Shown here piece after piece: positions 23,775 through 35,563 of a stretch of DNA of 64,000 bases. Below the pieces are notes generated by a model. The model worked only from the letters and a program-made list of their open reading frames with translations. It ran no database searches and was not told the DNA's origin. Each line of letters opens with the position of its first letter. Position 1 is the stretch's first letter. Source of the DNA: Sporodiniella umbellata (Eukaryota > Mucoromycota > Mucoromycetes > Mucorales > Rhizopodaceae). Position numbers and translations under genes: made by a program. Location: NCBI GenBank assembly GCA_025677835.1, contig JAIXMR010000042.1, positions 1 to 64,000 of the forward strand, in the 5' to 3' direction.

Positions 23775-24400
23775 CAAGAAACAGATTGAAGTTACGGTAA
23801 AATTTCAAAGTCCATGTTCTTTAATTTGCTGACATGATAAGAATATCTTCATCCACCTTGCCTTTAAACCTAGTCCTATTACTTTATCTCTCTTTTGATT
23901 TCAAGTAGCTACATATACATGTAATTGTGAGAGAGTATAGACAGAAGAATATCATAACAAATTGCAGGGCTACGTCAAAAACTTGTATACTGACATACTT
24001 TGATATCATAGCTATGTGTAAGCACTGACGAAAGCGTTTACTTTTCTGTGATACCTTGAACCGTATATAAGGCATGACAATTATACTCACAAATATTTGA
24101 TATGTTTCATCACATGGCATTGGTTGCCTTCTCCTCTCCCTTTTTGTCATCAAAAACCACTTGTAAAGAAAACTAACTTTACTTTTATTCGATAACAAAA
24201 TGTAACTCGGCAGATAATAGGATTTATTGTTCGCCACAATAGTTGGCCTTTTTTTTTTTTTTTTTGTTTGTATTACAAAAACTTTGTACTTTTTTATGGG
24301 TTTCTCTAGTGAGAAAAGAAATAGCAAAAAGGGGAGGGGGGAAGGAGACGGTGAGGAGAAAGTCTGCGTTTGTATGGGGGTATATCTGATATTTTCAAGC
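22823..24400. other. Non-coding stretch
   Basis: No gene supported. Poly(T) at 23366-23388 and 23743-23774, poly(A) at 23589-23613. A frame of 147 codons on the minus strand (23884-24327) is Lys/Phe/Ile-rich without start context or motif and is not called. Confidence 0.55.
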
Positions 24401-24663
24401 TTATAAAAGGTCTTCAGGCTTAGGTAAATTACATAAGAGTGCTTCGAGTGATTTCCAGTTGTCTATGGTCTTTCGGCTAAGTTGGAGCTGCTCATGTACA
24501 TAATTTTGATAAAGTAAAGAAACAAAAGCCTGTTGCTTATGATAAAAAGATAGCTCACTGGCGGTACAATAGCGAATATAGATGTCTCTTCTTTGTTGAT
24601 ATCTGATACGTTCCTTATCCTATAAAACAAGTGAAATGTTAAGCTTTCGACTGTTGTTTTTCC

Positions 24664-24694
<31 letters not shown>

Positions 24695-26722
24695 CAGGGG
24701 GATGATTTTACGCTCTGAATAGCAACATCTAATCTTTCTACTTCGTTTTCAAATCCGGGGACACCTCTGTGTTGATTTACTTTAGCAGTATTGGCAGCAA
24801 TCTTTTCAGCCAAAGACTCCATCTGATGAACTTGCAATCTGGACTTTCTCTCTAATAGCTCAAGAAAGCAAACTGAAATGTCTTTATGCTGTCTCAGACT
24901 TTCAAGAATCCCTGTTTTAGTCGATAAGATTTCCCGCTGAAGCGTAAGGCTCTGTTCTTTCATGTAGTCGCCTACAGACTCATAGCCTTGGATAATAGGG
25001 GGACATGCTTGACAGCCGGGCACAAAACACGTGTGTTCAACCTTTCCTAGCTCTCTTTTTACGCGTAAGAAAAAAAAAATGTTGGTGGTTTGCAGTTTTG
25101 TTTTTAGATATAACACAACTTACTTTAACGTTTTGTCAAACCTTTGTAGTTCATCCACCTTTTCTTTTTTTAAACGAACAGTATGCTCTATAGAAGCACA
25201 CAATCGATCGTAAAGATCTATTTTTTTGGGTAATCTATCGCGAATAGTCTTCACACGTGCATCCAAATCCTCTGGTACCAATGGCTCATAATCCTCAGTG
25301 TTGGGATTTACGCGTACAAACTCCTCATCACTCGAAGGCACGCTAGCCCCTTTTCTCCAGGCCGAAAATTCTGTTTCCTCTGTTAAAAAGATGGTGACCA
25401 ATTCGTCCTTTTTCAACACTGGATGTTTTACGACGGCATTAATAAAATTTAACAGGCCATGGCACCGCTGTTTTATAAATTCTTGGTCTTCTAGTATGGG
25501 GAGTTAGTCTCTGCAGCGGGCAGATGTCTTTGTATTTCTTACTGCCTGAAAACTTTTTGGGTGGCAAGGAAGGAACCAGCCGAAATGGGTATCTTTTCAT
25601 CAACGTTTCCCAAAACCAATAAAAGTCGCTAAATCTCCTTCTGACCGATTTCTGTCTCTGACTACTCTGTACCCAGTAGTTGATGTGTGGAAACAAGAAT
25701 CCTTCTTTTTCAGCTATCGTGACTGAGACTTGATCCAGATCTGAAAACCATTCGGATGACTTTTTGTCGTGTACAGCGGGTTTTTTTCCATTTGCTTTTT
25801 TTTTGGAAGACTCTTCAGAATAACCAGGACTAGGCTGCCAAGGATCGTCATCGTAGTTGGACTGCTTGGGACGAGCTTGCTTCATGGACACTAACTCGAG
25901 GTTTGGTAGTAAAGGAATAGGTAAATCTAATAACCATAGTAAAAAAAAAACGTGTTTAGAGCTATTTATAAGCTTAATTAAAGTCAATTATTGAGCTTAC
26001 CGTTACGGTGTTGATATACTGTGACTAGGGACACATCTGAAATAGGATAGAAAAAACACAGGGTAAACAACAATTCTCCCATTCATCCTTATTGTTCCTT
26101 ACTCATATTTTTTTGCGCACACCCAACTAAAGCTAGCGCTGTATTGAATTCGTTTCTTGTGACATACATAGCACCTGCAGGAACTACGATAGAAGCAATC
26201 TGTTTTTTTTTTTTTTTTTTTTTTTTTGTTCATTAATAACAGTCTTCCCTCCTTTTTTTTTTTTTTTTTTTTGCTATTTTTTGTGCAAAAAGTAGCATAA
26301 AAAAATCAATGTTTTACCTACTTGCTCATATAAACGAGGTCCAAGCCCACCTAGACCTACAATCACCTCTAAAGACTCGGTACGGACGCGGTCACCTGTA
26401 GGGCCTGCACGAATATAGGCTGTATCAAATATTTCTGGTAGATCTACTCCGACTAGAACAGACTGTCAATAACTCCTTTTTTCTTTTCTTTTTCTTTTTT
26501 TTTGTGTTGGAAAAAAAAGGGCGTACCTAATGCATTAGCAGCCGTAATGCCTTCAGTTACCACTTCTTCCTGTATAGCTAAACCTTCTGGTATAGAAGTG
26601 AGGGGTTGTGTTATGTTTTCGTCGAAACTTCCCAAGTTCCAAGGGTCCTCTACAGTAAAAGAAAGTGGACTTGACACAGAAAAAGGATTATTTGATGGAA
26701 GAGCAAAAGGATCTTCTGACAT
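24401..26722 (-). CDS. MVP1: Sorting nexin Mvp1/SNX8 (PX-BAR)
   Basis: Eight exons (26722-26527, 26452-26322, 26199-26103, 26036-26001, 25926-25543, 25490-25124, 25054-24712, 24619-24401) give 590 residues. Exon 4 is only 36 nt. The N-terminal 155 residues carry DPF/NPF-type tripeptides and an EH-like region. The PX domain (about 195-320) has RRFSDFYWFWETL and RYPFRLVPSLPPKKF, including the basic residues that bind PtdIns(3)P, and ends in FINAVVKHPVL. The last 230 residues are a helical BAR domain. The order EH-like/PX/BAR and NPF-rich start identify Mvp1/SNX8. In yeast Mvp1 works with the retromer pathway and Vps1 in endosome-to-Golgi recycling. Exon 7 follows an AAAAAG acceptor; other acceptors would shift into a stop. 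Confidence 0.9.
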
Positions 26723-29700
26723 GACGTTGTTTTAAGTCTGTAGAAAAAGGAAAAGAACACAAAATAAAATCCAAGAATCATAATAAAAATAAAAGCTGAG
26801 ACTAGATGACGTGAATTTTTTTTCTCTTTTTTTTTTTTTTTTTCCTATTAAGTCTTCTTTCTTTGGGATCTTTTCCCACCTTATTTCAATTCTTTTTTCT
26901 CTTTTTCTTATTTGACCTTGTTTTCAATAGTTATAGAGCCAAAAAAAAAAAAAAAAAACTGCTATAAACTCACCTGATTTTCACCCAGAATAGCCATCCC
27001 CGTTTCAACAGAACATCATTTGTTTCTTACAAGTCCGAATAGGCAATAATGTACATGCTCAATTTGGATACCTATTTTTTTTTTTTTTTAGCCAACTTGT
27101 CCCTATATGTCTTGAAGAAGAGTGGGACTTGCTTTAGTGTGCATTTCTTATATAGATAGACACTTTTAGCCGTCACAGAGCAAACAAAATATATACAGCG
27201 GTCCAAACAATCGATAGATAAAGCATGTTACGGCTCATTCTTTACCTGTTTCATTCAACAAGGCAGTATTCTCTGTTCTTTAGAAACAAGCTACTTTACA
27301 AAGATCTTCTGACATTAATTTTCTGTGTTTTAAAAAGAAAACGTGACATATCACGGATGAGCAAAAAAAAAAAAAAAAAACTGTCAGAAACAGATTACAC
27401 AAAACATAGTCGATTCTATAGACAAAAGAAAAGAGAGAATAATACGTTCAGAGGGGGGGGGGGTTCAATGCAGTTGTTTCTTGCAAGAGACAAACAAAGG
27501 CTGCGTAAAATTGAAATCCAGATCGTCTATAGAGCTCCAGATGCCCTCACTATCGTTCTTAGAACAATAGTAAACACATGCACACTTGTGTATAGAGCGT
27601 GTTAACATAACGCGCTTCTAGCCTTTACTTTCTTTAAAAAAAAAAAATTGGTCTAAACACAGTGGTTTTATACATGGTTCATTGTACAGGTAGGTATAGC
27701 TTTCGCCTAAAACCTTGGAAAAAAAAATGGGCACCAACAGTACAAAGTATCAGTTGAGTAGTAAAGCGTTTGAGCAAAATGCATGAGTTAAGTAATTTCT
27801 ACTACCTCAGCCTACATCTGAGTATTTATTAAAAACAAAAAACACTGTGCTTTAGCTCTCTAAAACTGTGGTATCAGACACGATAACTATCTATATACCT
27901 TGCTTTTAAATATTTATGAAGCTTCTAGCTATCCCTCGATTAAGAAAACTCGTTGTAGACCACAATAGTATAAGCAACCCATCTGTCCGTTATCACAAAG
28001 CTATTTCAGTAGTATATATAAGATTAAAACGTTTGAAATACACTTCATCTTTATATGTCTACTTTCTTTCTTTTTTTTTTCTAATAACACTAAGGCTGGT
28101 TCTCGGTGCAATTTTTGCTTTCTTTTTTTTTTTTTTTTTTGGGAAAACAAAACATAAAGGTTCCGACACCAAATATCACTCAACCGACGTGACACCAAAA
28201 CGAACCTGGTGTCGAAAATACCCCAAGTCCAGGCAGAAAAAGAAAGGACTAGATTTACTGTTGAGTGATAAGGCGGCGATCAAAAAATAAGCACGCTCTA
28301 GCTGCATAAAACATTACACTTTCTGTAAAATTAGACAGTGCTTTATAAATATATTTTACCAAAAGCTTTGATTTCCATATCCATAACTCAGTTCCATCAT
28401 AAGTACTTGAGCTTACTTAAAAAACAAAAAACAAAAAGAAAGGGGTTTTATGCACTTTAAAGCCGCTTCCTTTTTGAGGGTCAGGATCTACCCTTATGGA
28501 CAAGCCATCTTACAGTGAGTCTGGTTCTAGCACCGCACAAAGCGTAGTAATAACTAAACCCACCGCCAGCTAGTCTCATTGGATATACATGTTTACGGCC
28601 ATTTTCTTTGGTATGGTTAATATCATACTAATTGGAACCAAAGCAAGAGTCTTTTTTTTTTTTTAAAAGAAAAAAAAAGTTGACATTTTCTATAAATGCA
28701 CGCGACAATAACAAGTACCAACGAAAAAGTCTAATTTGAGCTCTTAGAACGTTACCAGTCTCTTCATGTGATTTTGAGCCCGGACTATGTATTGATTGGT
28801 CTAGATTGCTTCCTTGCGGTGATGAGAAAGCGCTATTAGCCTGAATTTCTACGTAAGTGTTTATTTTAGACTCGTGCCTTTTACATTTGATTTTGAATTC
28901 AAAACGGTTTGGATAAGTATTCCTCTAGATAGTGGACAGTACAATACTCTGAGCCTTTTTTGGTTGTATTAACTTGATAGCAGATGACAGCTGACGGGCT
29001 ACAAAATGCGTCTATTTTTTTTTTTTTCACTTGCAGATAAATTAACGGTTCTGTATCCTTGGCTGTTTGTATCACACTGTAGATAATGCAAATGATGGCG
29101 TTTGGGAACTTTCCTATTCGAAAGCCAAAACGAAACTTTATTCAAGTTTTTGAAAGGTTAATATCGAGTTACCGTCAAATTTACAATGTAAATAATATAT
29201 ATATATATATATCAAAAAGCAATCTTTAATCACAATACTTCCTTTCAGCAGTTTTATTGATCAAAAACTCACAGGTAGAACTGGCCTCAATGAGCTTGTG
29301 GAATTTTTTAATTAAACATCACTTTGTGTACGGTTACGAATGAGTCTTTCACAACATTACACCAACACTAAAGTCTAAAGACAGTCTAAATATAGATTAC
29401 GTATCTAGTACGCATAACTCGAATTGAAGTGTGGCACTACCCGTATTTACACCCGTTACATTTTTATAACCACCTATTAGATGTTCGATAGCTAGCATCT
29501 GTAATGGCATAAGACAAAAGATTGCTAAAAGATACGATCTCATGAGATTAGAAAATGCAACTATAGTCGTTTGGTACTTTTACTTGCAAAGATGGCTTCT
29601 TTCTATCTGCCCGCTACTTTTACGTATGAAGAGTTAAAATATGCTTCATAAAAACACATTATGAAAACTTGACAAAAAAAATGAGCCAAGTATTTTAAAG

Positions 29701-30942
29701 CTTTTACTGTCTGGAACGTCACTATTATATAAAGCTATTTTATAAAACTATATGGTACAAGAAAATGTGTACTTTAGTATTAAACAAAAAAAAAAAAAGT
29801 AGAATAAGCTTTATACTATTCAAGTTTATTCATCTTTAACTTTTGTTGCTGTAATTAACGCCTGTCACAACCGAGCTTAGTAATTCATTTAGCGATGAAG
29901 TTTATTGTACAACGAAACAGTTTTTGGTTCCGACTTGTACCTCACTTTTTTTTTTTTTTCAAGAAACCATTCAGTGCTGAAGTCACCCGTTGGACATATG
30001 TTTTTCGCTTTGTTGGTCTTTTTGTTTGAACTTTTATGATACGATAATCGTTTTATAAGGTTTATCATTACTCCTGGTGTCTCCCATCTTCATTTGGGGG
30101 ATTGCAGTCAGTTTATTTCCTGTTTTAAACCAAAAAAACAAAAAAAAATAGCTAAGCCTTGATCGAATTTCGCGGCTTTTGATAGTAGGGTTTTCTCCTA
30201 ACAAAAGTGAGCAGTTTCTTTATGTCTTTATATGTTAAGGAATAATAAATTTAAAGTTTAACTAGAGCCACATCAGTCAATTACACTCAATTAATTGTTG
30301 GCCTTCTTTGTTATATTCAACAAAGAAATAAACTTGGAGGAATCTACATACAAAGGCAACATGAAACAAAGAATTGAACAGAGTAATACGGTGGGATAAA
30401 CCAAACACAGTTTCAAGTACGCTCCTTTACCTCTAGATTACAATCCTAAAAAGGTGTACAAAACCGGTGTGATGTGTAATGGTTTTGGTTATAAATAGCA
30501 TTTTGAAGATCATTCAGGGCCATAACCTCCTCCCTCGCCACCATTTGCTATCTTCTAATTAGGAAAAAATCTGTGTTTGAACTGGTGTAGTACGTCGTAC
30601 TACGCTCATTTTACACGAACAGGAAAACTAAATAGATCAAATTTGCCAAAGTAAGCAGTAATGACAAAGAAATTGATCATTGGGAAGTACATGAGATGTT
30701 TCAGGTGGTTTCTGTAAGCTACAAAGATTGCACAGACAGAAATTAGGCATCCTGGGTAGAGCAAAAGCACTGAGTTGTAAAGAGGGATGAAAATATATAC
30801 AGCTTTTCTTCGTTCAAAACCCATTCCCCCTCGATGAATGAAACACGTGTAGGCGAATGGGTGTATGATTTAAAGAAAAATGAGAGTATGCGTTTATTAT
30901 AAGCTATATATATGTATATACACAGGGTCATGATAAAGAGAG
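26723..30942. other. Gene-poor region of about 4.2 kb
   Basis: No supportable gene between MVP1 and the small gene ending at 30943. The first 150 bases are the MVP1 upstream region with T-rich runs (about 26817-26845). Elsewhere are poly(A) 27361-27380, a run of 11 G at 27453-27463 and (TA)n at 29193-29212. Frames at 27225-28290 consist mostly of homopolymer codons. Composition is AT-rich and unique-looking; no transposase-like motif was recognised. Confidence 0.55.
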
Positions 30943-31392
30943 TTATATTAATTGTATGGGGAATCGTTGTCTAGCGCTAAGATGGCAAGGTTTAAGGGGT
31001 TGAAGAATAGGTATGTTGGAGGGAATAAAGACCTGTCTGTTCTCAATCAAAGTGCCTAGCGGAACGTCGTCTTCTTCTTCTTCCTTCTGGCACATTAACT
31101 CTCGCTTATCCTGCAGCTTGTTTAATATGGACTTTAGATGGATTGTTTTCTGCATAGGAGAACGGGGAAGCTTTTCGATGGTGGTACGGTAAAGACTGCA
31201 AATCTGCCAAGCGTTCTGGGGCTCGTCAGGAACTGGATCTGGTATATACATACCTCTTCTGCGCAATTGTTTTGCTTCACAATTGATAGGCGACGATCTT
31301 CGTTTTTTGTTAGGAGAGGATATAAACTGTAGCATTTGAGTCCATTTAGGAGCAGTGTCTAGAATGGCTGGCTGTCTTTTATCAATATACAT
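30943..31392 (-). CDS. Hypothetical protein
   Basis: Single-exon frame of 149 residues with an ATG start. It contains a basic NKKRRSSP motif (possible nuclear signal), a proline segment (YIPDPVPDEPQ), a helical Lys-rich stretch (AWQICSLYRTTIEKLPRSPMQKTIHLKSILNK in part) and an acidic run (KEEEEDDVPLGTL). Amino-acid composition is well mixed, with no homopolymer tracts, unlike the spurious frames nearby. No domain is recognised. It could be the last exon of a larger gene; no clear acceptor with upstream coding sequence was found. Confidence 0.5.
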   Translation of the reverse strand: MYIDKRQPAILDTAPKWTQMLQFISSPNKKRRSSPINCEAKQLRRRGMYIPDPVPDEPQNAWQICSLYRTTIEKLPRSPMQKTIHLKSILNKLQDKRELMCQKEEEEDDVPLGTLIENRQVFIPSNIPILQPLKPCHLSARQRFPIQLI

Positions 31393-32074
31393 AATGTTGA
31401 AGAGAGGGGGGGAATTAAATGAAAGAAAGAAAAAAGAAAACCAGAGAAGGGACTATCGTATTTATTTACCCACAAAAGCCAGAACTGTCACTACTACAGT
31501 CTGGAACACATCTAATAGGCTTGGCTGCCTTTTTGGGAAATATCTTTTCTCCTTGCAAGGGAGCATTTTGAGGGTACCTTACAATTTGAACTGAGAATAA
31601 ATAGAGCGAATCTTTTAATCTTTGGATTATTGTTACATCTCATCTCATTGGTTTCTCTTCCTATAGCTTTGTTTCTCACCAACATTCAATGTCTGTAGAG
31701 AGGACTCTAGAATGAGTTTGGTAAGAAAAAAAACAAAAAAAAAAGAAAAACTTAATGAAGCGCAAATGATTCTACCATGACATGTTTTTATGCCTGGTGT
31801 TTTGAAGATGCAGAATCTGGGAAATAGAGCGATTTTCGTTTGAAACAGTACAGCGCTGTTCACACCCTAGCTGCCTCCAATCTGGGGAATCGATCGAGCA
31901 TAGCTAATTAAAAATTCAATCCCAAGTTTTTAATTTTCCAGAAAAGGGGATTCTAGAACTTTGACACACACAGATGTGCGCTAACCACAGCAAAATCCAC
32001 ACTGAAGCACAAATATAGTGTTTTAAAAAAAAAATTTATTAGGATGCGATTGTACAAATGGGGGAGGGGGTTTA
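31393..32074. other. Intergenic region downstream of MCM7
   Basis: 3' side of MCM7 and upstream side of the small gene at 30943-31392. Nothing further recognised; short frames on both strands have no support. Confidence 0.55.
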
Positions 32075-34544
32075 TTAATGAATGACGATCAAACTGCTAT
32101 TGTTGACTTGCCAGATATTAAGTCTTGTAGAATATTCACGTATGGCTTCTTCCAATTGTGCTTCAGTATAGCCCTTGGATGCAACGCGTTGTCTGACAGT
32201 GTTCAGGGCCAAAGATGCGCCATACTCGCTTGTCATATCCTTGACGATATTGAAGATAGCAGAGATAGGTGATCTATCTTGTTGGCGTCTTCTCTTACCA
32301 TCGTCGTCTGTCAAAGAGGATTTGCTGACATCAATCAGTCTTAGAGCTTCATTAACGTCCACGGTCTCGACAAAGTCAGAGAGACGAACACGGGCCAAAG
32401 CTTGGGCCATACGGATAATACCTAACAAGGTACGAGCGGATGCGTAGGTAAATTGCTGTTCGCGCTCTTCATCTATTTTGTATTGGTGTCTCAGACTGAC
32501 ATATGCACTTGTAATGTATTCAGCAACTTCGTTAGTCAAAACAGGTCGTTTTGTTCGGGCATGGGCCACATAATGTCTAATTGTGTTGGGCTCAAGTGCA
32601 TCAAAGTCCATTTGAGGGGGTCGGTTATGTGTATGCACGTAGGTAACATGCTCTGCTAAAAGACGGTCCATGTCTTGAGATGGCTTATCAAGAATCAAGT
32701 AAAGAATATCGAAACGAGAGAGCAAGGCAGCAGGCAAGTTGATATTTTGTGTTGGTGATATACGGGTATTGTAACGACCGTAAAGAGGATTAGCTGCAGC
32801 CAAGATAGAAGCACGGGCATTTAAGGTGGTGTTAATACCAGCCTTGGAGATACTGATTGTTTGCTGTTCCATGACTTCGTGGATGGCTGTTCGGTCTGAT
32901 TCGTCCATCTTGTCAAATTCATCAATACAGCAGATACCGTTGTCAGCCAATACAAGAGCACCACCTTCCAAAATCATTTCATCGGTCACGGGGTCTCTCA
33001 TGACAGCGGCTGTCAAACCCACACCAGATGAACCCTTACCCGTTGTGTAAATACCACGAGGAGCCACTTTGGCAATAAATTTCAACAGCTGGGATTTAGC
33101 CACACCTGGGTCACCCATCAAGCAAATGTTGATGTCACCACGGATTTTCATACCGTCCCCAACAGTCTTGTCTACACCGCCCAATAAGAGAAGCAACAGA
33201 GCCTTCTTCACATCGTCATGACCGTAGATTTCTGGAGCAATGCTTCGAGCAAGACGGCCGTATGCGTTAGGATCTGCCTTAAGTTCCTCTACCTTTCTAG
33301 CTTCTTCCTCTGTCAATTCGATTTCGTCGTATTGTTTTTTGAGACGATGAACATACTGCACCTCCATATAACTGTCTGTTAAGAGACCTGCGCGGATAGC
33401 TCTGAAGCCAGTATAAGGCATAGGTAAATAAATACCTGAGACGTGAGCCATGTCACCAGGTGTCAATTGACGGCAAGCGCCACCATACATATGGAGTGTC
33501 ATGGTTCGTGGGATATGGCCCACAGGCACTTGATCTGTCAATTCCTGCAACTTGGCTTCTTGGAAGGCTAAGAATTTGGAAGCACGCGTTTGCATAAACA
33601 ATTTGCCTTTTACACCATTACTAGCACATTCAGAGGAAGGACATTCGATTAGGGGAGAGAACTGTCTTTGCTTGATTTCTTGGAATATTTCAGACCCACA
33701 AGAGTCACAACTGTAAGTGTTCACTTGAAGGAAAGGTCGGACATCTGATACTCGCGTAATAATACCGCGTATAGTAGCCAATTGGCCCAATTGGGCACCA
33801 CTAATCTGACGAACAGCCAGAGCTGGATCATCAGAAAGAGGCTTGAAAAAAACTTCGCTGCACAACAAAATAAAAATGAGTTTTTTTTTTTTTTTTTGAA
33901 AGATTTTTGTTTTCTTACAATCTTCTAGTCAAGGAGGGAGGAAATTGATCTTGTGTTTCCATAGGGTTATCGTTGGTTCTTCTTTGGTTAATGATAACAT
34001 CGAGTACGCTATCAGTCTGACTCAAGTTGGGATTTGTGGAAGCCATTCCAGAACAAATCTCATCAATAACATCAGATACCAGGTCGATATAGTGTTTGGT
34101 GTTTCTTTTAATGTGCGCTACTGTACGCAAACGAGAATCTTCAAACTAAAAAAATTGTGTTATTTTCGGTCGCTTATTGAAGCAAAGCTTCGGTAACCCA
34201 AAACCTTACAGAGGCAATGTCGTCTAATTCCAGGGTAACTTTTGTAATCTCTCTATCTTTAACTTGTTGCTATGAATATTGACATAAAAAACTCAGTTTT
34301 CGAATTTCGCTTTTCTTGCCCTTTTGTTTAACAAATATACCAAAAGTTGCATGTATTTAGGTCTACTGTCGGTCTCCATGGAGTCGGCTGAGGCTTCTTT
34401 ATAATTCTGAAGGAATTGGCTCAAATTGGCTTTAGATTTAATAAAGATTAGCAAAATCTCGATTTTTTTTTTTTCGATAAGCCCTAATCAACCTTTGTCT
34501 TCATCATATCTAACGGTGAGCGAAACAGGCACAAGGGAAGCCAT
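32075..34544 (-). CDS. MCM7: DNA replication licensing factor MCM7
   Basis: Five exons (34544-34493, 34429-34341, 34269-34210, 34145-33919, 33857-32075) give 736 residues, close to human MCM7 (about 720). The N-terminal domain contains the zinc finger CDSC...CPSSEC and the MCM7-typical [20 protein letters not shown]. The AAA+ core has Walker [14 protein letters not shown], Walker [10 protein letters not shown], sensor 1 (AAANP) and the Arg finger LSRFDIL. The C-terminus carries the winged-helix end (LNIWQVN). MCM7 is one subunit of the hexameric MCM2-7 replicative helicase loaded at origins in G1. Motif wording ([22 protein letters not shown]) fits MCM7 rather than MCM5 or MCM4. Exon 2 uses a TCTAAAG acceptor after a GCTAATC branch-like site. 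Two ACGCG elements lie 93-157 bp upstream of the ATG. Confidence 0.96.
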
Positions 34545-35563
34545 GATTGTGTTGATTTATGGAAAGTCCCAAGAGGAAATGGTTCAAAAAGCAAAAAAGT
34601 AAAAAATATTTTTTGTTTTTAAAATTTCGTGTAGCGACGCGATTTCAACGTCACTCACTGAAATTGAGCAAAGACAATGAAGGAAAAGCAATAAAAACGC
34701 GCCTTTAGAAACTTAAATAGCCAAAAATAAATAAAGAATGTTCTGTCTGATTGCAGCTTTAGTTTCGATCAAAAAAGCTGTATGCATATTAATGTTTCTT
34801 GTAAAATAGGGTTTTCAAAAGACCCAAAAGACGTCAATCTAATTATCGCTTCTATATCAAAGGACAGCATTTATGATGATAAAAAGCGTGCCCATCTCCG
34901 TTTTTTTGTAAGTAAAAAAAGATTGGTAGTTGAGCTGAAATAAACGCTACACAAAAAAACAAGAAATGAGGCAACCGCTTTAGACTGTTTTCATCTGGTA
35001 GCGTCTTAACAGAGAAATACGCTTTGCGAATTATGTATGAAATATTTTGTTTTTAACAGTATAAAAGATGAGAAGCGTAAGGAGTCGAGCTAAAAATTTA
35101 GAATGATTTCTATATAATAAATTTTGTCTAGTGGTTTGCTATTAAATCAACTTTACACTGTCTCTATTAGTCTTTATAGCAAAAACGCAATATGTATAGT
35201 TAGTATATTTGATTCATTTCTTGTATTTTAAAACTTTATCAAAGATCGTTGGTAAAAAATGCTTTATACTCTTTGATGACCACTTGTTCCAAAGCTTTAT
35301 TGCATGTAAATATTTCACTGCTACTGTTTAATATTAAAGAAAGTTTGCAATGGGTATAGTAGCTGGCTTTATATGTATATAAATGTGGGAATAACTGCCA
35401 TGCATGTTTGATTCATTTTCTTTCCTTTTTTTTTTTTTTTTTTTCATATTGAACAAAGCTCAACAGGCGGTTTTTTTTTCTTTTTGAAAGATAGACCTTA
35501 CATCTACACTATTAGTGCAGGCTAACGAAGTTGAGGCGACGGTTTCTAATAATAAAATACTGT
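34545..35563. other. Intergenic region between MCM7 and the HSF gene
   Basis: MCM7 upstream region (holding the ACGCG pair) and 3' side of the HSF-type gene, which is on the same strand. Poly(T) at 35427-35444. No gene seen. Confidence 0.6.
34637..34701. promoter_or_regulatory. Two ACGCG (MCB-like) elements upstream of MCM7
   Basis: ACGCG occurs at 34637-34641 and 34697-34701, 93 and 153 bp upstream of the MCM7 start. ACGCG is the core of the MluI cell-cycle box bound by MBF-type (Mbp1-Swi6) factors that drive G1/S genes, including MCM genes, in other fungi. CpG-rich pentamers are scarce in this AT-rich DNA. Function is inference. Confidence 0.45.

Noticed and set aside
23884..24327. 147-codon frame on the minus strand next to MVP1
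   Set aside because: Lys/Phe/Ile-rich, interrupted by a homopolymer Lys run, no motif; likely MVP1 3' sequence.
27225..28290. Frames of 124-126 codons on the plus strand
   Set aside because: Homopolymer codons (poly-Lys, poly-Phe, poly-Gly) dominate; no splice partners or domains.
32075..33868. MCM5 or MCM4 as identity of the helicase subunit
   Set aside because: The N-terminal [20 protein letters not shown] region and the C-terminal LNIWQVN end fit MCM7 better.
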